Below, one piece after another: positions 1 to 4,053 of a DNA stretch of 5,088 nt; within the stretch, counting starts at the first letter, position 1; each line of letters begins with the position of its first letter. Position numbers and translations under genes: made by a program. The stretch spans positions 1 through 5,088 of the forward strand of contig JAGAZS010000312.1 of assembly GCA_017939945.1 (NCBI GenBank), in the 5' to 3' direction. This DNA is from Schwartzia sp. (in: firmicutes). Its GTDB lineage: Bacteria > Bacillota > Negativicutes > Selenomonadales > Selenomonadaceae. Under the pieces are notes generated by a model. The model worked only from the letters and a program-made list of their open reading frames with translations, had not been told where the DNA came from and searched no databases.

Positions 1-199
1 GAATCCTCCGGGGACAGAGGGGGCGGCTCATGGACGAGCTGCACCGAAGGCAGCAAGTTGTGACAAAGTTGATTATTTGATATGGCAGGCGGAACGGGGA
101 AGCGTTTGAACGAGGAATTTGATTATGCCGACAGGCGAGGGCGTATCGACGGAATGGTTGGAACCGATAAATCCGAAGGAGTACGCGAAAATGAAATGA
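1..199 (+). pseudogene. Degraded 3' end of a probable cupin-domain gene
   Basis: Frame 2 ends at a TGA at 197-199 with the residues GEGVSTEWLEPINPKEYAKM just before the final K. The WLEP-x4-EY pattern is what I expect at the C-terminus of small cupin proteins and of carboxymuconolactone decarboxylase-cupin fusions, which often sit beside flavodoxins. Further upstream in the same frame, NPP and AHGRAAP (about 2-46) resemble the cupin PPG...WHGAAP segment. The frame is interrupted by a TGA at 107-109, and the stretch between (about 56-124) makes no convincing protein in any frame. I read this as a decayed or frameshifted gene end; the 5' part lies outside the window. Its stop is 9 bases before the next start, so it once shared that transcript. 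The family call rests on pattern memory only. Alternatively the region is a short unrelated leader. Confidence 0.4.
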
Positions 200-208
200 G
201 GTGACCGC

Positions 209-889
209 ATGAATCGGCGGGAATTCTTGAAAATCGGCGGCATGGGCGCGATGACGCTCTTTTTGAGCGGCTGCGGGCTGGCCGCCGTCAGCGGGGACAG
301 GAAAAGCGAGGCAAAACCGCCTGCGAAGGGCGAGGTATCAGGAGGAAAGAAAATGAAGATTGTCGTCATCACATCGAGCCCTCATCCGAAAAACGAATCC
401 ACATCCATCTATCTGGCGGATCGTTTTACCGAGGGGGCGAAAAGCGCGGGGCATGAGGTATTCACCTTCGACGCGGCCAACGAGGAAACGCATCCCTGCC
501 GTGGCTGCGACAAGTGCGGCATGGACGGCCCCTGCATTTATCAGGACGCCATCGAGACGAAGCTGATGCCGAAAATGCTGGAGGCGGATATGCTAGTGCT
601 GACAACGCCGCTTTATTACTACGGCATGTCGGCGCAGCTCAAGATTGTCGTGGACCGCTTCTATTCCCGCACGGGCAAGCTGAACGGCAAGAAATCGGTG
701 CTGATTGCCACGGCGTACAACAGCGCCGACTGGACCTTCCAGGCGCTGGCCGCCCATTACGATACGCTGGTACGCTATATGAACTGGACGGATGCGGGAC
801 AGGTGCTGGGCGTCGGCTGCGGCTCGCGCTCCCTCGTCGAGCGTTCAGAGTTCGGCGAAATGGCGCGGAAAATCGGCGCGTCGCTCTGA
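209..889 (+). CDS. Tat-leader lipoprotein of the flavodoxin / NADPH-dependent FMN reductase family
   Basis: The 226-residue product is probably an FMN-binding oxidoreductase held outside the cytoplasmic membrane. Residues 2-8 (NRREFLK) match the twin-arginine motif, a short hydrophobic stretch follows, and LSGC (19-22) is a lipobox with Cys22 as the lipid site. A hydrophilic linker of about 25 residues leads into a flavodoxin-like fold starting at Met49 (KIVVITSSPHPKNEST, the phosphate-binding first strand and loop). Cys97, 100, 103 and 109 form CX2CX2CX5C, which is common in this family and matches the 4Fe-4S spacing of iron-sulfur flavoproteins. TTPLYYYGMSAQLKIVVDR (about 136-154) is the usual flavin-site region. 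The C-terminus looks complete. GAGGTGA at 198-204 precedes the ATG. Tat export would carry the protein folded with its cofactor. The gene is first in a run with the DUF4405 gene and a second flavodoxin. Substrate unknown. Confidence 0.88.
   Translation: MNRREFLKIGGMGAMTLFLSGCGLAAVSGDRKSEAKPPAKGEVSGGKKMKIVVITSSPHPKNESTSIYLADRFTEGAKSAGHEVFTFDAANEETHPCRGCDKCGMDGPCIYQDAIETKLMPKMLEADMLVLTTPLYYYGMSAQLKIVVDRFYSRTGKLNGKKSVLIATAYNSADWTFQALAAHYDTLVRYMNWTDAGQVLGVGCGSRSLVERSEFGEMARKIGASL
340..355 (+). promoter_or_regulatory. Strong internal ribosome binding site and ATG inside the flavodoxin lipoprotein gene
   Basis: AGGAGG at 340-345 is a perfect Shine-Dalgarno core, seven bases before an in-frame ATG at 353-355 (codon 49). 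That ATG begins the flavodoxin fold (MKIVVITSSP) and would give a leaderless protein of 178 residues. The site is better than the one in front of the full-length start. It is either a working second start giving a cytosolic form, or the fossil of a cytosolic gene that acquired an export leader upstream. Confidence 0.55.
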
Positions 890-906
890 CGCAGCGGAAA
901 CAGAAG

Positions 907-1569
907 ATGAAAAGGAACGTATTGGACGCGGCGCTGTTGGTCGTGCTGCTGCTTTTGATGAGCTTCTCTTTTTTGCCGAAAGCGCTGCATGAGGCGCTGG
1001 GAATCGTGATGGGCGCTCTCGTGCTCCTCCATCTCGCATGGAACAGCGGCTGGCTGTCTTCCCTTCCTCGCGGGCGTTGGAGCATCGGGCGGGGAATTCC
1101 GGCCGTCGTCAATCTCGCGCTGGCGGTATGCTTCCTGCTCGCCCTGGTCAGCGGGCTTGCCATCGCGAACCAGCTCTTCCACGGCGTTTTCGGTATGGCA
1201 TGGCAGCGGAGCATTGTCGCCCATCAGGTGCATGTCGCGTCCTCCTATGGGCTGTTGATACTCACGGGACTTCATCTCGGCCTTCATATTTCAGGGCTGT
1301 GGCGGCGGTTTGCCCTTTGGGCGGATTTGGACACATCGTCCCGCCGCGTCCGGATCGGCCTCAATTTAGCGGCAATCCTGACGGCAGCCGTCGGCGTCTA
1401 CGGCTCATTCCTCCATCGACTCGGGGATCGGCTGCTGATGAAGCACATCTTCGGCACGGCGGCGACGAAGCTGCCTTTTGCCGCGTTCCTCGTTGTGCTG
1501 CTGGGAATCGTGGGATTGTATGCGGTAATCGGGCGCCTGGTCGGACGGACTGCAAAGAATCAATCATGA
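907..1569 (+). CDS. DUF4405-type polytopic membrane protein, candidate b-type cytochrome
   Basis: This 220-residue integral membrane protein has about five or six hydrophobic helices (near residues 7-23, 29-48, 64-86, 107-129, 152-170 and 188-211). The ALHEALGIVMGALVLLHLAWN segment near the N-terminus and the HQVH...GLHLGLH segment (106-127) fit DUF4405 proteins. His28, 42, 106, 109, 123 and 127 lie in or at the ends of helices, which would suit axial ligands for heme b, as in the two-heme cytochrome families that DUF4405 resembles. Heme binding is inference. The ATG at 907 was chosen because the first hydrophobic helix starts right after it; the same frame is open further upstream but that part overlaps the flavodoxin gene in another frame. 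Only a weak purine-rich site precedes it, so translation may depend on coupling across the 17-base gap. A role moving electrons from quinol or cytoplasm to the two exported flavodoxins is likely but unproven. Confidence 0.78.
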   Translation: MKRNVLDAALLVVLLLLMSFSFLPKALHEALGIVMGALVLLHLAWNSGWLSSLPRGRWSIGRGIPAVVNLALAVCFLLALVSGLAIANQLFHGVFGMAWQRSIVAHQVHVASSYGLLILTGLHLGLHISGLWRRFALWADLDTSSRRVRIGLNLAAILTAAVGVYGSFLHRLGDRLLMKHIFGTAATKLPFAAFLVVLLGIVGLYAVIGRLVGRTAKNQS

Positions 1570-1589
1570 TAAAAAGGAGAATGGACATT

Positions 1590-2141
1590 ATGAAGATGAA
1601 ACAAAAAATGATAACCTTAGCCGCGGTTTTCCTCGCGTCGGTTTGCTCGTTTGGCTTCGGCGGAAGGGCCGAGGCGGCGGGCGGAAAAATCCTCGTCGCG
1701 TATTTCTCCTATCAGGGGCACACGGCAGGCGTAGCGCGGGAGATTGCCGCGCAGACCGGCGGCGACCTTTTCGAGATTGTGCCTGTGACGCCGTATCCCG
1801 CCTATGACGAGTGCCTTGACGTGGCGAAGGCGGAGAAGAACAACAACGCCCGTCCCGCGTTTGAGGGGAATGTGGAAAACATGGCGGATTACGACGTGGT
1901 TTTCGTCGGCTATCCGATCTGGTGGTACGACGCGCCGATGATCGTGCTGACGTTCCTCGAAAGCAACGACTTGTCCGGCAAGACGGTGATTCCCTTCGCC
2001 ACCAGCGGCGGCAGTCCGCTCTCGGACAGCCTCGACAGTGTCCGCGCCTCGGCGGCGGGAGCGACGATCGGCGAAGGAATCCTGGCGAACGACGCCGGCG
2101 ACGTCGCGCCGTGGATTTCCGGCCTCGGCTACGGGAAATAA
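1590..2141 (+). CDS. Exported flavodoxin (Flavodoxin_4-like)
   Basis: The 183-residue product has a signal peptide: a lysine-rich start (MKMKQK), a hydrophobic core at about 8-22 and a likely cleavage site after AEA (27-29). The mature part is a long-chain-type flavodoxin: KILVAYFSYQGHTAGVA (33-49) is the FMN phosphate loop, DLFEIVPVTPYP (59-70) and EKNNNARP (82-89) are family landmarks, DYDVVFVGYPIWWYDAP (100-116) holds the aromatic flavin-stacking residues, and PFATSGGSP (135-143) stands where relatives have a THGGS-like loop. AAGGAG at 1574-1579 sits ten bases before ATG 1590, which decides this start. An in-frame ATG at 1566 overlaps the preceding stop (ATGA) and would add KRR near the N-terminus. 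Unlike the first flavodoxin, the leader looks Sec-type, so FMN would have to be loaded outside. It probably ends the redox operon; I see no strong terminator after it. Confidence 0.87.
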   Translation: MKMKQKMITLAAVFLASVCSFGFGGRAEAAGGKILVAYFSYQGHTAGVAREIAAQTGGDLFEIVPVTPYPAYDECLDVAKAEKNNNARPAFEGNVENMADYDVVFVGYPIWWYDAPMIVLTFLESNDLSGKTVIPFATSGGSPLSDSLDSVRASAAGATIGEGILANDAGDVAPWISGLGYGK

Positions 2142-2194
2142 TGCTTGCACGATACCCCCATTGAGATTACAGCAGGGGCAGAAAAAAGCGCCTA

Positions 2195-2223
2195 TTGCCG
2201 TTTGATACATAATAGGATATACT
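2195..2223 (+). promoter_or_regulatory. Promoter of the mazEF-type operon
   Basis: TTGCCG (2195-2200) and TATACT (2218-2223) make a good sigma-70-type pair with a 17-base spacer. Transcription would start near 2230, leaving a short leader before the ribosome site GGGAGAG (2240-2246). The -10 lies inside the inverted repeat at 2208-2240, so a bound repressor would block the promoter. Confidence 0.6.
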
Positions 2224-2240
2224 ATGTATATCCTATTATG
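2208..2240. repeat. Perfect 14-bp inverted repeat, probable antitoxin operator
   Basis: CATAATAGGATATA (2208-2221) is exactly inverted as TATATCCTATTATG (2227-2240) around the five-base spacer CTATG. It covers the -10 and the expected transcription start of the toxin-antitoxin operon and ends at the ribosome binding site. AbrB-fold MazE antitoxins bind palindromic DNA and repress their own operon, so this is the expected operator. As RNA only the downstream arm and spacer would be transcribed if the start is near 2230, which favours a DNA site over a hairpin. Confidence 0.7.
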
Positions 2241-2252
2241 GGAGAGATTTTC

Positions 2253-2507
2253 ATGGAAATTGCAAGCAGAGTATTTTCTCTGGGAAACAGTAACGCGGTG
2301 CGTATCCCGCGCGTTATCATGGACGCGCTTTCGCTGCAGGCCAATGATCCGGTGACGATGGAAGTCCGCGATAATGAAATGATTATTAAGAAACAAGAGC
2401 GGAAAACTGCATACCCTTCCATTGGCGAGCTTTTCGAAGGCTACACGGGAACCTATCAGCCTACGGAAATAGAAGCCGGGGGAATTGTCGGAAGGGAGCT
2501 GATCTGA
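2253..2507 (+). CDS. mazE: MazE-type antitoxin, AbrB/SpoVT fold
   Basis: This 84-residue protein has the N-terminal swapped-hairpin DNA-binding pattern of MazE: MEIASRVFSLGNSNAVRIPR, with the diagnostic GNS...VRIPR at 11-20, followed by LSLQANDPVTMEVRDNEMIIKK (about 27-48). The remaining C-terminal part (about 49-84, with LFEGYTGTYQPTEIEAGG) is the region that in this family wraps the toxin and neutralises it. ATG 2253 was preferred over the in-frame ATG at 2238 because GGGAGAG at 2240-2246 sits six bases before it and overlaps the earlier codon. It should dimerise, bind the palindrome just upstream, and repress alone or with the toxin. The toxin gene follows with no gap. Confidence 0.9.
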   Translation: MEIASRVFSLGNSNAVRIPRVIMDALSLQANDPVTMEVRDNEMIIKKQERKTAYPSIGELFEGYTGTYQPTEIEAGGIVGRELI

Positions 2508-2846
2508 TTGGCATATCAGCCAAAATCCGGCGATATTATCTGGATTGATTTCGACCCGCAGGCAGGCCACGAACAAAAAGGCCGCCGTCCTGCACTTGTC
2601 GTGTGGGGCAATGAGGCGCTCGGACGTATTCCTATGATGGCGCAGGTCTGTGCCATCAGTAATACAGATAATCAGTTCCCTCTCCATGTGCCCTTGGAGA
2701 ACGGCTGCAGGAATACAACGGGCTTTGTTTTTTGCGAACAGAATCGCGTGCTTGACCTGGAAGCCCGCAATGCCGAATACAAAGACACCGTATCGAAAGA
2801 AGTACTGGAACAGGTAAAGGGGATATTGCGAGCTTTATTGGATTGA
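2508..2846 (+). CDS. mazF: MazF-type endoribonuclease toxin
   Basis: The 112-residue product matches the MazF/PemK family in length and motifs: SGDIIWIDFDPQAGHEQKGRRPALVV (7-32) is the first beta sheet, with Arg27 in the position of the catalytic arginine, and AISNTDNQFPLHVPL (49-63) is the strand that carries the catalytic Thr or Ser. By eye, Ser51 lies where well-studied members have threonine. VFCEQNRVLDL (74-84) and the terminal helix (SKEVLEQVKGILRALL) are also typical. MazF toxins cut single-stranded RNA at short sequences and stop translation until antitoxin is renewed. The start is TTG at 2508, directly after the antitoxin stop TGA (2505-2507), with GAAGGGAG (2491-2498) in front. The weak start codon and zero gap would keep toxin below antitoxin. 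The reading frame is intact. Confidence 0.92.
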   Translation: MAYQPKSGDIIWIDFDPQAGHEQKGRRPALVVWGNEALGRIPMMAQVCAISNTDNQFPLHVPLENGCRNTTGFVFCEQNRVLDLEARNAEYKDTVSKEVLEQVKGILRALLD

Positions 2847-2852
2847 TGAGGG

Positions 2853-2897
2853 GGACTGCCGCAGGAAGATGATTCCTTTTTGCGACAGTCCTATTTT
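2853..2897 (+). terminator. Hairpin terminator after mazF
   Basis: GGACTG (2853-2858) pairs with CAGTCC (2886-2891), then CGCA (2860-2863) with TGCG (2881-2884), and GGAA (2864-2867) with TTCC (2873-2876), with small mismatches and a T bulge between. The tract TATTTTG follows. The stem begins seven bases after the toxin stop. The U-tract is short, so termination may be incomplete. Confidence 0.6.
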
Positions 2898-2972
2898 GTC
2901 ATCAAGATTTTTCCTGTCGAATCGTGAAGCCCTTGTCTTGTAAGGGATTTTTCCGGGTATGTTTTTACTGCG

Positions 2973-3010
2973 AAAAAATTTGTAGTACAAAATTTTTACT
3001 ACAATTTTTT
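2973..3010. repeat. A+T-rich inverted repeat in front of hsdM, possible operator with embedded -10
   Basis: AAAAAATTTGTAGTA (2973-2987) is inverted as TACTACAATTTTTT (2997-3010), with one extra T in the left arm and a nine-base A+T loop. The right arm includes TACAAT (3000-3005), a good -10 hexamer placed to start transcription near 3012, about 20 bases ahead of the hsdM ribosome site; its -35 is poor. The repeat could be a repressor site for the restriction-modification operon, or, read as RNA, a bidirectional terminator between mazF and hsdM. Confidence 0.5.
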
Positions 3011-3047
3011 ATGGGACAGCTCTTTTATCGTGCGGAGGGAATAGAAA

Positions 3048-3800
3048 ATGACCAATGACAGAATCAACGTCGTCGGGACGAATATCGCGGAAAAGGCCGC
3101 GATGATCTGGAACGTGGCCGATATGCTGCGCGGGCCTTTCAAGCCGCACGAGTATGGGCTTGTCATCCTGCCGATGACGGTGGTGAAACGGTTCCACGAC
3201 TGTCTCGCGCCCACATGGCAGGCCGTGCAGGACGCCTACGCGAAGGTCAAACACCTCGCCGTCATCGACGGATTCCTGACGAAAGCGTCGGGCTACCAGT
3301 TTTACAACACCAGCAAATTCACCTTTGAAAAACTCCTGGCCGACCCGGAGAACATCGAGGCGAATTTCCGCGACTATCTGGCGGGCTTCTCCGCCAACGT
3401 GCAGGACGTGCTGGCGAAGTTCGATTTCGACGCCGTCATCAAGCGCATGGTCGAGAGCAACACATTGTATTTGACAATCAAAGAATTTAACGGCGCGAAA
3501 GGCTACCTCGGCCCGGACAAAATCAGTGCCGTGGACTGCGGCTATATCTTCGAGGACTTGGTGCGCCGTTTCTCCGAAAGTTTCGGCGAGGAAGCCGGGG
3601 CGCATTTCACCAGCCGCGACATCATCTATCTGATGTCCGACCTCCTGCTGGCCGACGCCGACCTCTCCAAAGCGGGGAGCATCACCGTCTATGACAAAAG
3701 AATAGCAAAAATGATACACCCATACGAAAAGGTGCAATCCTCGGAAGTGCTTAATATTTGGGCTTTCGGGGATTTGCTTTTTTCGACGGATGTGGCGTAA
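3048..3800 (+). pseudogene. hsdM: Truncated HsdM, type I restriction-modification methyltransferase subunit
   Basis: Residues 1-216 are a clear HsdM start. The N-terminal helical domain (about 10-150) has IWNVADMLRG (20-29) and YGLVILPMTVVKRFHDCL (36-53). The first part of the N6-adenine methyltransferase domain has GYIFEDLVRRFSE (165-177) and EEAGAHFTSRDIIYLMSDLL (181-200), ending ITVYD (212-216). Relatives continue there into the SAM-binding glycine motif (GTG) and later NPP[YF]; both are absent. Instead the frame runs 34 unrelated codons to a TAA at 3798-3800. The protein cannot bind SAM or methylate, and is about half or less of normal length. GGAGGG (3034-3039) precedes ATG 3048. The break is at about 3695, where base composition drops from G+C-rich to A+T-rich. 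No specificity or restriction subunit is visible. The stump could still be translated and might bind HsdS, but that is speculation. Confidence 0.88.
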
Positions 3801-3988
3801 AATTAAAATGCGCTCAATCCTGCCATTTTTATCAGCAAATTTTGGCAGAGGGGTGTGCATCGAAAAATTGCTATCGTTTGCAGGGTGTGCAAAACTGTTC
3901 TCAAAAGCATTCACTGAAGTGGAATTTACCGCAAGGACATGGGAACTATCATCGCCGATATTTATTGATAAGAGAGGCTGATTGAAAT
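3696..3988. other. Unassigned A+T-rich segment between the hsdM break and the next promoter
   Basis: About 290 bases follow the hsdM break with no gene I can recognise. Short open frames exist on both strands, but none has a credible ribosome site plus a recognisable motif. The segment is visibly richer in A+T than hsdM. It holds a six-base inverted pair CTGCCA/TGGCAG (3820-3825, 3843-3848), another TTTGCA/TGCAAA (3877-3882, 3888-3893), and a repeated GGGTGTGCA. I see no terminal inverted repeats or target duplication that would mark it as an insertion sequence. It may be decayed hsdS/hsdR-region DNA or DNA brought in by the rearrangement that removed the rest of hsdM. Confidence 0.45.
3851..3891. 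repeat. Direct repeat of GGGTGTGCA
   Basis: GGGTGTGCA occurs at 3851-3859 and 3883-3891, a spacing of 32 bases, about three helical turns. GCAG or GCAGA precedes each copy. The second copy overlaps the TTTGCA/TGCAAA inverted pair. This could be a protein-binding arrangement or chance in a repeat-prone segment. Confidence 0.35.
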
Positions 3989-4033
3989 TCAAAGTGACAA
4001 AAATGTCACTTTGAGGTATAATGATGTCACTTT
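3989..4033. repeat. Three TGTCACTTT half-sites, probable operator of the AlbA_2 gene
   Basis: TCAAAGTGACA (3989-3999) and TGTCACTTTGA (4004-4014) are perfect inverted arms around AAAA. A third copy, ATGTCACTTT (4024-4033), repeats 4003-4012 with a 21-base offset, two helical turns, so both lie on the same DNA face. The left arm contains the -35 hexamer and the third copy lies over the expected transcription start. This is the layout of a cooperative repressor site. The neighbouring AlbA_2 protein is an obvious candidate binder, by inference only. Confidence 0.7.
3994..4022 (+). promoter_or_regulatory. Near-consensus promoter of the AlbA_2/ATP-binding gene
   Basis: GTGACA (3994-3999, one mismatch to TTGACA) and TATAAT (4017-4022, perfect) are separated by 17 bases. 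Transcription should begin near 4029. That puts the in-frame ATGs at 4021 and 4024 upstream of the transcript and supports ATG 4054 as the translation start. The hexamers are threaded through the repeat at 3989-4033. Confidence 0.75.
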
Positions 4034-4053
4034 ACAGCAAGGGCGGCAAACGT

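Noticed and set aside
514..906. N-terminal extension of the DUF4405 membrane protein upstream of 907
   Set aside because: The extension lies over the flavodoxin gene in another frame and is arginine- and glycine-rich with no motif. The first membrane helix begins right after Met 907.
2145..2252. Longer antitoxin start or separate small gene before mazE
   Set aside because: The stretch contains the promoter and operator; codons here would be upstream of the transcript, and homology begins at Met 2253.
1617..2687. Minus-strand open frame of 356 codons across the second flavodoxin and mazEF
   Set aside because: It runs antisense to three well-supported genes and through their operator, and its product shows no family motif.
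2853..2891. GGACTG...CGCA / TGCG...CAGTCC as the terminal repeat of an insertion sequence
   Set aside because: The arms are only 39 bases apart end to end and form a hairpin directly after a stop codon. No transposase or second distant copy is present, so a terminator is simpler.
3758..3985. Small + strand frames in the orphan segment
   Set aside because: No ribosome binding site, no recognisable motif, and cysteine-rich random-looking residues. Overlapping frames are equally open, so none can be preferred.
3009..3992. Long open frame on the minus strand opposite hsdM and the orphan segment (327 codons)
   Set aside because: It mirrors the G+C-rich hsdM codons, has no recognisable domain, and spans a junction between unrelated sequences. 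An antisense shadow explains most of it.
4021..4053. Earlier ATG starts at 4021 and 4024 for the ATP-binding protein
   Set aside because: The ATG at 4021 overlaps the TATAAT hexamer, and both ATGs precede the predicted transcription start near 4029. Family members also usually begin at the equivalent of MNLGKETET.
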